Assembly (NCBI GenBank): GCA_013339765.2
Contig: CM023448.1
Coordinates: forward strand, 110,621,118 to 110,685,117
Direction: 5' to 3'
Length of the DNA: 64,000 nucleotides
Source of the DNA: Haemaphysalis longicornis
Lineage: Eukaryota > Arthropoda > Arachnida > Ixodida > Ixodidae
Below are positions 23,331 through 34,405 of the stretch, piece after piece. Position 1 is the first letter of the stretch; every line of letters starts with the position of its first letter. The notes under the pieces were generated by a model, which had not been told where the DNA came from, searched no databases, and worked only from the letters and a program-made list of their open reading frames with translations. The position numbers and the translations under genes are program-made.

Positions 23331-25742
23331 GGAAGCGTGCTAGTCACTGCACTGTGAATAATACCATTCATAATATATCAAGATTACTTGAACGCATTTT
23401 AATGAAAATATCGCCAAATCATTCGCTGACCAAATATCACCAAATCGTTCCCAGCATCGAACAGCTCATTCGTCTTAACACTCCACGGGGTCTTACTCAA
23501 AACGTTTTTAAAGGTGAGAAGCCTCAAATGCCCCATTAAGCAAAAAAGCAGGCGTCCGGTGCCTGTAACAGAAAAACAGCTCCTTCGAATGCGTTCTATA
23601 TCAAGAGGCTTTTTTATAGCAGGAGCCGTTCTATACAGCGCGAGCTTTAGGCAGCAGCGTAACGGGTTCGTCAACGTCCGTACATCACAGACGAAGGGAG
23701 CGGAAGAACAAGCAGCGAAATTCGCCATCATCGTCAACTCTACCATTGCTCGGCGGCAGAAAGGAGCGGCGGCGCAATGCGTATACACCAGACAGCTCGA
23801 AGCCATTCGAAAGCGTTCAGGAGGATCGCAAAACGCCTCAAATGGCAATATTACAAAGCCCTTTGACCACGCGAGGCGCAAGCAAGGCTCCACAGCCATT
23901 CTGCTGCACATCCATGCTGTTGCATTCGCAGCCCGTTATAAGTGCTTATCTGTCCTTGGATTTTGTGTTTGTACTTTGTTTCTTTCAATAATCCCCTATC
24001 ATTATTTAAATATGAAAATTTCCCAACATACTGTTTTGAGTGTTCCAAGGCTTTATACACTTTTCTGCTTCCCGCTTCGGAAGCACTCGTTCGCCTTGGC
24101 CATACGCCGCAGTTTTAACAGCGTAGCTGTTTTAGCTGGCCGTAATGTGTGGCGCGTAACGCGTTAAAAACACCAAGGAAATGCAGAGCACTAGTGAGCG
24201 CATGCCTTGCGGCAACCGCCGAGCGTCCCCGGCACGCACAGTGGATTTAGCAAAAAAAAAAAAAAAACTGGCGAAAACCTTGAGGAACGCCTGCCTCGTG
24301 TTACCTGGCAACCAACAATGCCACAGCTCGCTCAACCCCTGCTCCACGAAACTTACACGTGACTCCACGATCGCCGCGCATGCGTCGTGCACGTACGCGC
24401 CGCTGCTGCGCCCCAGCGGTCATCAACCGCTACCACGCATGTAATGCTTGGCATGAGGAACACGATTATATCGATGCATATGACGATGACTACTACTAGC
24501 ACAGTGCAAAGCGACGACGGAACATGTAAATAGACAATTCAAACTTTGTGCAAATGCGTGGTGATGTGTCCTTCAGTGCTCACGTAGAAGGAAATCCAGC
24601 AGCTTCACTATGGTTCAAGCTCCATTTTTCTCTTTAAAGTGAATTTGTGTTTGATGAGTCGAATCTTGACATCGGCTGAGAAGCTTACCGTACTTGAGGT
24701 TACGGGGTTTCTGTCGTTCCCTGAATATCGGGAAGCTCGGCCACCTCCAAATTGACCTTTGGACCTTTGCTGCTATGCGTGTTTTTATTTGCCCATTTCG
24801 CCAATACGCAGCACTCAACACGCGGCTGCCAAACATTGTACTCAGATCTCGTTACCGTCGCAACTGTACGCATCGCACAGCCGTCGAGCGTCCAGTGCCC
24901 GCCCACCTGCTGTGTATATGTGACGAACCTCGGCACTGCATTAGACTTTTTTCCTGCCAATACCCGCCCTCCCCCCCCCCCCCCCCCTTTCAGTCTCCCT
25001 TCACACGGCCCATCGCCGAGCTCCATGTGGTCTTCCGAAGCGCAAACTCCTTCGCGCTGTTCAACTTTGTCGCCAAAGTCATCCAGACCGTTTTTTTTTT
25101 TTTTCATCTCTTAATTACCCTATCGGCGTGTTCAATGTGATTTCGGAACAGCGCTTTGTTATGCATACATCAAGAGGGCAAAGGCCCTACATTACGCTCT
25201 TTCTTCACTCTGATGCGAAAGCTCAAGCACGAAACGGGAATAATTGCATCTCAGTCAAGTGTAATGCGCCGTACGCAGTTCCGGGACGTAATTAGTGGGC
25301 GCGCGGTGTTCGGTGAGGCTGAATTTCCATGGTAATGAGAACTTAGTAGGGGCCCAGGATTCGAAAACTCTCATGTACTTCCGCGACTCCGTTGCGTGAG
25401 AAGGTCGTCTTCAAAGGGATCATGAAGAAGGCTTGCAACGTTGCTGTAGTGAAAACGTAGCTTGGGGGACTAACAAATATATTGAACCTACCACAAACTT
25501 AATTTGTTTGATTAGAATTGAGGATGGCTTATACACTGGCGGCCGCTCCAGGTATTTCGGACTCCCTGTCTGGTGTCAACGAACGATGGCACCGACCGGC
25601 CAGTACGAATCGGCTGATGCGGTTGAGAACAATCGCGAAATCTGCGATAATATTGCGTAGTCTCTGTGCGGCCCTTGTAGCTTAACGAAAGATACGAAGC
25701 AACAACCGGACGAAATATCTGGAACTTCGGACGCCCGTTCTT
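23331..25742. other. No convincing gene
   Basis: The longest plus-strand frame (23,514-24,167) depends on a GTG start and matches nothing I know. A-runs occur at 24,249-24,266, and homopolymer C (24,971-24,987) and T (25,091-25,104) tracts follow. Confidence 0.35.
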
Positions 25743-25786
25743 AACGACGGTATTCTTCTTTGGGCTAGTTAAACGAGATTATTGTG

Positions 25787-25838
<52 letters not shown>

Positions 25839-25850
25839 GACTTGTCGTTT
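25743..25850 (-). repeat. Truncated ~750-bp family end with expanded GTCT array
   Basis: GACGGTATTCTTCTTTGGGC matches the end of copy A at 10,801-10,820 (GACGATAGTCTTTCTTGGGC). It is followed by TTAAAC and then a GTCT tetranucleotide array of about 13 units (25,786-25,840). Sequence beyond the array does not match the family. Confidence 0.6.
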
Positions 25851-26772
25851 GAAGTGTCTCTGTAAATGCGTGATCTTTTTTTATTTTAATGTAATCGGTC
25901 GTCACCGCTTGTACGCATCATGGAAATATACAACGGGTCGGTATCCTCACGCTGTTTATTGGCGATTGAAACCAAAGTGGGGCGGGAAATCTAAACTCAA
26001 CAATGTGCAACGTCGCGAAAACGGAAATTACTGCCCAAAAAAGTTATGCATGAAATAGAGGCCCGAAATACAGACTCGCAATTGTAATTATCGAGTAAGA
26101 GGGGGAAATATGATATTTTCGTAAAATCATTAGTTCGGAACGGTAATTGAGACCTGAAGAATAGGACGAATGTCGCATATTTTTACTGTGGATGCTTGGG
26201 GAAGGAAATTGGAAACCGGCAATCGAATTTATCGCTTCACATTTTGAAGGCGAAAGGTGGGAAATGGTCACATGAAAAATGTTAGTTCCATCTACACCTC
26301 GAAATGTCGTAATCTGAAATAATTAAGTTAATCACCAGATAGTAAAATTAATCAAGAATCACCTATATGAGAATTGAATTATTTTAAATGAATAAGAACA
26401 AAGAAAGAACTATACATTTATATTTTGAGGGACAGACATACAAATGACACAAAAATTGGCGCGAGTTCTACCGATGGAATCACACATGGGTTGGGATAAT
26501 AGTTTATAACAAACGTCGAGGCTGCAAGGTGAATGCAGAAAAGTAGCAACCCGGCAGATATTTGAATTAAGCCGAGGATGTCGCAGGAGCCCGGTTGTAC
26601 AATAAAAAGATGCGCGGATCAATTGTTCTTAGTTGTAAATGTGTGCTTCTCGTGGCACAAAGCGAGTCGGGCGTAGGAGCGCCGTTTCACTGGTGTCCAC
26701 CATAGCAGTATATCTTGAAGCCAAATGTGAATTCTTAGGAAGCCACTGAACTATACAAAGCCACCAACCGAA
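25851..26772. other. No gene recognised
   Basis: Short AT-rich frames only. Confidence 0.35.
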
Positions 26773-27709
26773 TTAAAGGGACAGACAACCGATTTTTGTC
26801 GCGTATATGTTGTCTAGCTCATATGAAAGCCAGCGTTTTATATAGCCCGGTAACCACAAGCAATTTCTAAACAAATTGTCGAAATAATTTTAATTTGGAA
26901 GCAAACTTCCTGAAATCGGAAGGGTGGCGGTTCGTAGTGTCGAAACCTGACACTACAATATGTGTCCCTGTCACGTGACCTGCAAACCTAGCAGCTTCTG
27001 TAACTGCTGAAACGTTTATTTAACTATTGAAAACCGTTTAATACAAGTATTTGTACAAGGTTAACTGGTATATGTATTTCTAAACATTATTTTGAAAATT
27101 TTAAAAACACGCCGCCCACCGTCGCTGGGGTGCTCTCAGTGTGGCTAACTGAGCCTCCAGGCCCACAATCAACGGCAGCGTTCAGTAAACCGACCCAGTG
27201 AAGGAGCTTTGACGATTCTGCCTGAGTCAGGGGCACTTGTTCTGCCAAAATATTGGATTTCAGTTTGCAAGTACGCCAACGGCAGCTTAAAAAAAAAAAC
27301 GTCGTGCCCGGCGAGAGTCGAACTTTCCCCCTCCACAACGTGAAGCCATATTCTACCTATCGTCTATCCCAACAGATGGCGCATTCGTGCAAAATAGACC
27401 ATTGCATTAAAAACACATAAAGGAACAGGAAAGCCTGCGATTCAAACTTTTTTAGCTGGGAACAAGTTTTTAAATATCGTTTTTTATTTCGCATACAGAC
27501 AAAAGTATGTTGCCGAGCTACTCTATGTCATGGTTGCCAGCATTATTTTTGGGAGGGACACATACGGCTCGTAGATCTAAAAATTCCGATTTAAAAAGTT
27601 CTAGGGCGTTATCAGCAAAACCGTTTCTCGTCAAGGTGCTTTAAGTGATGGCCTTTTATTTGGGATAGAGAATATATACTCGACAAAAATCGGTTGTCTG
27701 TCCCTTTAA
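26773..27709. mobile_element. Non-autonomous DNA element flanked by TTAA, 937 bp
   Basis: The first 29 bases (26,773-26,801, beginning TTAAAGGGACAGACAACCGA) are a perfect reverse complement of 27,681-27,709, and weaker similarity extends to about 45 bp. Both outer ends are TTAA, the target site used by piggyBac-type elements, so TTAA may be the duplicated target with termini AGGGACAG. No transposase frame is present. The interior holds a small hairpin near 26,937-26,958 (TAGTGTCG...TGACACTA) and a minus-strand tRNA-like segment at 27,290-27,385. Superfamily assignment is tentative. Confidence 0.85.
27290..27385 (-). repeat. tRNA-like segment with T-run inside the TTAA element
   Basis: Read on the minus strand: an A-box-like GGGATAGACGATAGGTAG, then GGCTTCACG, then AAGTTCGACTCTCGCCGGGC (B-box-like), followed within a few bases by a T11 run that would end Pol III transcription. 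The T arm does not pair well, so it is not a functional tRNA by eye. Confidence 0.4.
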
Positions 27710-29385
27710 GGAATAGGAGCTTTGCCTGGTAAAGGCAAAACGCTATCCTTTTCCGACATGGTTTGCAGCGAAGCAAGCAAATGCGCTGCCAATTCTTTTC
27801 TTGCTATTGTGTGGGCCAGCGGCGTACGCAGGATTCCAGGACGGGGCCTTCCGAAAAGCTAGAGGGACAACAAAAAAAAAAGGAATGAAAAAGCTAAACT
27901 ACAAAAATCAAACAAAAATGCTACAAAGGCACAAATTGAGAATCAAAAATAAAAAGAATAGATGCTGTGATCGTACTTAACCCTTGTTTGGGACTGCTTA
28001 GTTCTTTTTTTATTTTCTGAATTATCAGTCGTATTTATCGGTATACCGGTGGTCATAGTGGCTGCGTCAGTCCCCCCCCCCCCCCTCCCCCCCCCGGGCC
28101 CCCCTTAGCGTATACTGGGTCTTGGCTTGAGAAATGAGTACACGAGTCTGGCAACGACGGGCGATGGCCTGTGCGATTCAGATCTCATAGGTAAAGAACA
28201 TAGATGGTAAAAATGAGGCTAGTATTACATTGGCGAAGGCGTCCCCGTACCGTGCTCCGTCGCTTCCATCATGTAGTGCTAGCGTAGTGGACGAGCGGCG
28301 AGCAGAAGAGCAGGCTCGGTGATGACGACAAAGAGCCGAGGGCGAAACTTAACTGATTCACTGCACGACAAGATGAACAGCGTCAATTACAGGAGCAGCA
28401 CTCTGCTGGCGTGCTTACATGACCCCAGTGGAGTAACGCTTTCTCGAAGGCGGATGACGTTCTGACGGTAGTTCGAGGGGAACGCGTATTAATAACCAAA
28501 AGCGCCAACGTACAAAAAGCCTACCCAGTGCTTAGCACACGACACGAAAAAAGTACAGGCACAAAACACCAGTCCCGTGATGTCACTGCCGGAGAGAGGG
28601 AGGGAAAGGAGGAGTATCTAGCAGCGTAGGCAGCAATGAGTCAGCCGCCGCCGCCAACGGCTCTTCGAAAGGTGCGAACAGTTAGAACAGCTCGAAAGGT
28701 TCGAATGGCGGTTCGGACGTCTCTGGCTTGGTCAAGCAAGCGACCGAACAACACCGAAAACACAACCGCACCACCAGCAGCGAGAAGACATTTCCGCACT
28801 GAAGCTCTGCCAGCTAACTCGTTTGGCTACTCGCAGGCCTCCCCGTATTAAATTATTAATGCGAAAACAATTAATGGCCTATTAAGCGAGAAGTAAGGCG
28901 TCTGCGCTGTTAATTCCTGTAGCACCAAAACTTAGTTGCGACAAAAATAAGCAATTAACTAATTACACTAGCCTCATTTTAGCCCCGAAATACTTTAGCC
29001 ACACGCACAAATTTCAGAGACTGACATTTCGCATCAACGGAAATGTCCGACAAAAAATGCAATCGTAACGGTCGAAAACTTGCATCAGGAAAAACAAAGC
29101 AATCGAGAAACTGAGGAAGCCAGTTCTCGCGCCGAGAGCTGCGACTTCAGCCCTCGGCATTGCCCTGGGCTTTCTTCTTTTTGAGTCACACCTTCGATGC
29201 GCCCGTGCTCTGAAGGCTGCTGCGACTGGGTGAGAGGACATTGCTAATTCTCTGCGACGAAGGTCGAGCGCTCGGAGAAAACTGCCCGAATTTCCACCGC
29301 TCGAGCAAAGCGCGCGCATTGGTTCTCGGAGGCCCCGAGTTCCGCGGAGGCCCGGCGCAACGCGAGCTTACGGCGCTGCCACTCG
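27710..29385. other. No convincing gene
   Basis: A C-tract with interspersed T lies at 28,073-28,096. A 71-codon frame from ATG 28,636 (MSQPPPPTALRKVRTVRTAR) is compositionally biased and unassigned. AATGAGGCTAGT at 28,213 and its inverse at 28,968 might be two insertions of one small repeat. Confidence 0.35.
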
Positions 29386-29389
29386 GTTC

Positions 29390-29710
29390 GCCTAGCGTTT
29401 TTAGAGTATCGGCACTCTTTTCTCTCATTGTTATGTGCCGCCGGGATTTCCATTGGTCGGTCGGCACCACGTGATGTTTGTTTACATATGGGCGCAGCCA
29501 TTTTGTTTTTGGGCGCCTCTCCTCTCTCTCTCTCGGCTGCGCGGGCGCTAGAGCGGCCGGTGGCACTCTGCCCGTCACAACCGGCGGCGGTTTCGTTCGG
29601 AGAGATGGCAACACTGCAAGCCAGAAACAAAATGGCCCCCAGACGCCTCCGGGTGCGCGAAGTGGCGGTACTCTTAAGCGTAGCTTATTTAGTGACGCTA
29701 GGTTCGCCCA
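29390..29710 (+). promoter_or_regulatory. CpG-rich promoter-like repeat (copy 1)
   Basis: The block holds AGAGTATCGGCACTCTTTTC (29,403), CCACGTGATGTTTGTTTAC (E-box CACGTG, near 29,467), GGGCGCAGCCATTTTG (YY1-like, near 29,490), a TC initiator-like run, AGATGGCAACACTGC (29,602) and CTCTTAAGCGTAGCTTATTT (29,670). The same elements recur in the same order at 62,190-62,840. Promoter function is inference from motif content; the repetition shows directly that it belongs to a dispersed sequence family. Confidence 0.45.
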
Positions 29711-31235
29711 TACTACAACCAACTCTCGCCGCAAGTGTGCTCGAACGCTTTTCCTCTCCTGTCGTCCCTCGCCTTTTTGCCAACACCATCGATAAGTAAA
29801 GACCGAAAGTCCTTATCGTTCTCTCTCCTTTGGTCCCCTGCCGCTCGGTTTACAACTTAGGCTCAGCCGCACGTGGCGCCGGAGTCTCCACGAGCTCCGC
29901 TGACCGCTGCTCGACTTCGAGTAAGCTGGTGGCAGGACGAAATCGACTCGCTCAATCGCGATCATCACCCTTACTCCTAACTGCACCGTTAAAACCGCTT
30001 GGGGTCTCGACTGCAGGCTTTGGCCCAACGTCGCTCGAGTGTGAACTGCCATCCGAAAAAACACCGTTCGTTTCAGTGGACTCAATTAAGCTGCCTCCTC
30101 TCGGTAGCCTGATCGTTTACACTCTCCTGCGAAACGTAGTTATCTCGCGGACAGTGCATGGTCCGGTCGTTAGCCGTTCCGAAGGCCTCACGCGAATCCG
30201 AAGCGTCTACAGTGCTGCCAACTAATTTTGATAGCAACGCCCCACACTGGGCATGAAAAGCTCTACATCGCCTACACAATACTGTTCGTAGCACTACACT
30301 CTGCCCTACGCTCCGCCCTACGTGAAAGAAATGACTATTTGGCGACATATCTATCAATTTGAGCGGAATTACCACACACAATTTTCTTTTGTTTTTATTT
30401 TATATTATTTTGTAATTTTATTTACTGAGTTTCTTCTTACTTCTACAACGAAGCTGTATATGTTTTGGTTTCCGAATATAACGTACGCGCACACATCGGA
30501 GTACTGTACGGAAACTTTTTCGGCTCTAGAATTAGTTTTGCGTTCCCTTCTGCAGGGCTCCTGGAGTTACGTTTTTCTGTTGTTTTTTGCCGTTCAGACA
30601 CGTGTATACCATGAAGGGCTTCCGGAGAAACGTTTTGGTCGATGTCGTTCCCGTATAATCTCGCGCACATCACCTGTCAGCCCTTCATACGTGCACGCGG
30701 GGGTGTAGCGGGGATGCACGTGCAGCCAGGCTTGACGCGCTCACCGGTTCAGAACCACTCCGATATTATAGTTTCAGAAAACGGCTGTAACTCTTGTTTT
30801 ATCAAAACTGCTCCTGGAACAAATTACGTGGAAATAACCTGCCTAGACGAATCTCCCCATATTCCGACTTTCACTTAATTTTCATGATTACATTGTTCAT
30901 GATTGCGAAGTTTTATGACTACGAAGTTGTGAATGTAGTGAAAGTGCCGTCTGCTGTCAATACATTGGCTTCTACGGGAAGAAAACGGTCATCCCCGTTT
31001 TCGTCCGCTAATAGCTGAACGTGCATTGTGGTTTCTGGGGCAACGTACCTGATCCTGAACCACTTTGGCTAGTAATCATTTCTCCTATATGCTCTTTTGT
31101 GAACCAGGTAAAATATATCGCCAGTCGCGCGAACGGCCGCACGTACGTTCGCGCGCACCACACAGCGCCGAGGAGACGACAACGGAGAGGTCTGCTAAAA
31201 GCTACCTCCAACCAAACAGCCGCAGGCATGAAGCT
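29711..31235. other. No convincing gene
   Basis: Plus-strand frames at 29,428-29,799, 29,830-30,225 and 30,322-30,708 show no domains I recognise. A loose inverted pair (CGTGTATACCATGAAGGGC near 30,600, inverse near 30,680) is noted. Confidence 0.3.
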
Positions 31236-31999
31236 ATAAAAAAAAAATTGGCCGCGTATCTGCTCCTTTTGTTGCAAATGCCGTCAAAAGACGATAGTCT
31301 TTATCGGCTTTTGCGAAGTAAATGCCTCCCTTCGCTTTCCCGCTCACCTATCAGGTTGTTCCTCTTGCGTCGCGCTCCTCCCAAGGTAAAGACACCAAAG
31401 GTTTGCTTAAATCATTTTAAATTTCCCGCGTTCCACTGCACCAAACCGGGCGTCTCGATGCGAACGCTGCTGTACGGTGAAGACGCGCGTTAATCGAGGC
31501 GCCCCTACTTCAACTTTTATAGAACCGCGTTTCCATACTCCACGTGCGTTGCAAGCAGAACGTGGAACCTATCTAGTAGAACCTTGCGTAACAATTGCCG
31601 GTTGATTTCTTAAAATGGCGCCAGAAGCTATAGTGGCGCGGGCGACAGCAGGCGACGGCGGAGTGAATTCTTTTTCTGCAGTTGATGAAGTATTTAATTT
31701 CCGAAAAGTCAAGCATGTTTGATTTTTTTATAAAGGAACACTGCAAATATAACTTCTGTATTGATTTGTTGTCTCATATTTGCGTAATGTCTTGTTCTTC
31801 TTCAACAATGTTGACAAGTATGAACATTACACCGGACATAGACGGGTAGATTTAGCTGTGACTGTATAGGACTATTGCGCAGGCATTGTTTTACTTTGGC
31901 CGGGTGGCTGAATCGAGTCACAGACAGACAGACGGACAGACATACAGACAGGCCAAAATTTCTGGGTTTAAGTAGCCCAAGAAAGACTACCGTCTTTAA
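31236..31999 (+). mobile_element. Dispersed ~750-bp repeat family, copy C
   Basis: It begins with an A-run and TTGGCCGCGTATCTGCTCC, with AAAAGACGATAGTCTTTATC at 31,289-31,308, an internal CAGA-type array (31,921-31,950), and ends GAAAGACTACCGTCTTTAA. It is nearly identical to the reverse complement of copy A, so the two were probably mobilised recently from one source. Confidence 0.8.
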
Positions 32000-32687
32000 T
32001 ATTGTGGATCACGAGCTGGGCCGACTCCGGCGGCTCTGGATAGGGAGACAACCGAGGGAGCGGCATCAACGGCCACGTGCTTGCGAAGGCTAGCTGCGTT
32101 ACGTTATGCCGTCTCCTAATTTTTTTCTTCCTCCGCGTGGAAGGTACAATACAATACGGAAGATACAAATTGCGTGACGACATCGGAAACGCCATACAAC
32201 GGACAGCAATGAAGTTCCGTATTATTATACAATGCATATTAGTCGGTAACTCTGTGCCGATATTTACTTTTTCCTCCATTTTGCGTATAGTGAACGTCCC
32301 ATTCGTAATTACGACGTTTTCCCTCTCTGCGCGCATGCAACAAGCGCTCTGTTGTTCTCTAATGAGGGATTTTTTGTCGCTCTCGGCATGAGAATCGAGC
32401 TGCGGAAACACAACACAGCTGCCAAATTCGGCATTACAACCCGTTAGATAAAAATCCATTTCATACTATCGCGCTTCGTTTAGCTTAGAATTGCAATCCA
32501 AACAAGAAAACTGAAAATCGCCCTGCAACTGGGGGAAAATGGCTATACGGCCCTACGGCCCTACGACGAGAGCAAAATTTCAAAAACGCCTTGCATGTAG
32601 GGCGAAAACCTTACAGTTGGCGACACTGAGAGTCTACCGAAACTGCTGAGACACCCGAAACCAACGCCAACACTGGGCCTCCTTGAT
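32000..32687. other. No gene recognised
   Basis: Unassigned sequence. A GGCCCTACGGCCCTACG tandem patch lies near 32,550. Confidence 0.35.
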
Positions 32688-33870
32688 TTACCATTCCTGG
32701 ACGGTCCGCTGGCAGTCCGAGGACTGCCTTCGGACCGGAAGTCCCATAGGAATACATGGGAAAATCAAGCGCCGGATCGCGTCTCGGGCAGTCTGAGGAC
32801 GATCCGGAACTGATAATCGCGGAATCCCACTGTTGCATTCAGTGGACTCGCGCTGTCCTCTCTCGCGAGCCTGAGCTAACCCGTCGTCTTTACCTCTTTT
32901 AGTCCCCCCTTTGCTCTCCGAGATGGCAACACCCTCTGCTATCCCGCCGACCTCGCTCCGCGAGCCGGTGGCCGCCGGTTCCGCTGCGCGCTCGTGAGCC
33001 GATGTTTTTGTGAACTCTTCAAAAAGAAGGCCCTTTTCGAGCAACAGATGATCGGACCCGTCCGAGCAAAGGCACCGAAATTGTGGCAGAAGTCGTGTCG
33101 GAACGGCCGCCCGGGCGATCAATTCACCAAACGGACTTTTGATGCTAACTCTAGCGATCGTCAGGCGCACGCTTTGCGCTGCTACGGCCTGTTTCACCCA
33201 AACACTCTGTCCGGTCAGCTGATCCGGCTCGACGTACGAAGGGTGGATCATGTTTACCGTCGCTGCGGAGTCGTGAAGTGCTCGGCATGGTTTGCCGTTG
33301 ACCTCGAGCTCGCGTGAGTAGGGCTCCTAAATTACCTGCTCTCGTCACTCTAGTCTACCACGTGAAGACACGCTTGCCGTTTTTGGAACTCGCAGCAAAA
33401 TGCCCTGTCTCGCCAGTTATAACACGCGCGTTTCAAAAGTGTTCTTTCCACGCTGTGCACCTGCGTCTGCGCCCTTCTCGTTTACCCGGCGAGTTTCTCT
33501 GTCCGAGTCAACGAGTCCGTTAGCTCCGCCGTTTTCATGGGATGCTCCGCCTTTCGCCCAGACTTGTAATGCCTCTGCCTAAAATCTCTTTGGCCATTCT
33601 TCGGCACTTGTGCATATCGACGTGCGACAAATTCGTCGGCGAGCTGAGCTACCCTGTCCACAGTGTGCCTACATCCAAGCCGGTCCTGCACCCAGTGCCT
33701 CACGTTTTGCGGTAGTCGGCAGTGTAAAACTGTTCCAGATCGAGGAACTCAACCACCTTGTCGTGCTCGCCGAAGGCCTTTGCTTCCTTGAGCCATTCTT
33801 CCATGTTGGCCCTCAACTTATAGGCTTATAGCTGTTGCAACACTCTTAGGCAAAAAGGACTAAAAGTTCG
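32688..33870 (-). pseudogene. Decayed LTR-retrotransposon gag (SCAN-like) and protease region
   Basis: On the minus strand from 33,850 downward: MEEWLKEAKAFGEHDKVVEF and LDLEQFYTADYRK, then in another frame VQDRLGCRHTVDRVAQLADE and FVARRYAQVPKNGQRDF, which resembles the SCAN-like capsid C-terminal domain of tick gypsy-type gag. After a damaged stretch comes a protease-like segment ELEVNGKPCRALHDSAATVN (about 33,313-33,254), followed by QLTGQSVWVKQ and VRLTIARVSIKSPFGEL (33,215-33,110). The catalytic motif is DSAA rather than the usual D-S/T-G-A. RT and integrase are absent. Stops and frame changes show it is non-functional. Family resemblance is from memory. Confidence 0.65.
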
Positions 33871-34070
33871 TCTTCTGAAGGACTTAAGGCCTTTGCCGCA
33901 ATCATTACTCTCTTTGGGCACTCAAAGAGAAGTGCTTGGAAGGCAGTCGCAGAAAAAAAAAGCAGCACCAGCAGGGATTGAACCACCGTGTCATTCTTTC
34001 GGCAGGCGCCTCGTAGGCGTTGTGAAATCCGCCCTCCCCCCCCCTACCCCGAGACGGCCACCGCGAGAGC

Positions 34071-34210
34071 AGTCTGTCTTGATTTTACCTAACCGGCCAA
34101 ACCGCTTCCGCTCACTGACTAGCCAGAGTCACTGTTAATTATTGATAGCGACGCTGGCTAGTCAGTGAGCGGAAGCGGTTTGGCCGGTTAGGTAAAATCA
34201 AGACATACTG
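34071..34210. repeat. Fold-back hairpin 1, ~60-bp arms
   Basis: The arm at 34,071-34,130 (TGATTTTACCTAACCGGCCA within it) pairs with 34,150-34,210 with only a few mismatches. The spacer is ACTGTTAATTATTGATAGC. Confidence 0.9.
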
Positions 34211-34263
34211 ATCACTTGCAGTTGCGAAACGACACCAGCTAGAATTGCTGTAGTGGATGGGAG

Positions 34264-34405
34264 CAGACTGTCTGATTTTTACCTAACCGGCCAAACCGCT
34301 TGTCGCTTACTGATTAGCCAGAGTCATTATCAATAATTAACAGTGACTCTGGCTAGTCAGTGAGCACAAGCGGTATGGCCGGTTAGGTAAAATCAAGACA
34401 GACTG
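34264..34405. repeat. Fold-back hairpin 2, ~60-bp arms
   Basis: The arm at 34,264-34,325 pairs with 34,346-34,405. Its spacer ATTATCAATAATTAACAGT is the reverse complement of hairpin 1's spacer apart from two end bases, so hairpin 2 is an inverted duplicate of hairpin 1. Confidence 0.9.

Noticed and set aside
23514..24167. 217-codon plus-strand open frame
   Set aside because: It starts with GTG, has no recognisable domain, mixed hydrophobic and basic composition without order, and no start context; probably chance.
27290..27385. Functional tRNA gene on the minus strand
   Set aside because: T arm and acceptor stem do not pair; it lies inside a transposable element.
28206..28983. Terminal inverted repeats of a 770-bp element
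   Set aside because: Only about 15 bases match and no target duplication is seen; more likely two small repeat fragments.
29186..29734. 182-codon minus-strand frame and overlapping plus-strand frames
   Set aside because: They lie in a CpG-rich block where long frames arise by composition; no domain is seen and both strands are open.
34071..34405. CRISPR-like repeat-spacer appearance
   Set aside because: The repeats are inverted pairs around two short loops, in a eukaryotic transposon context.
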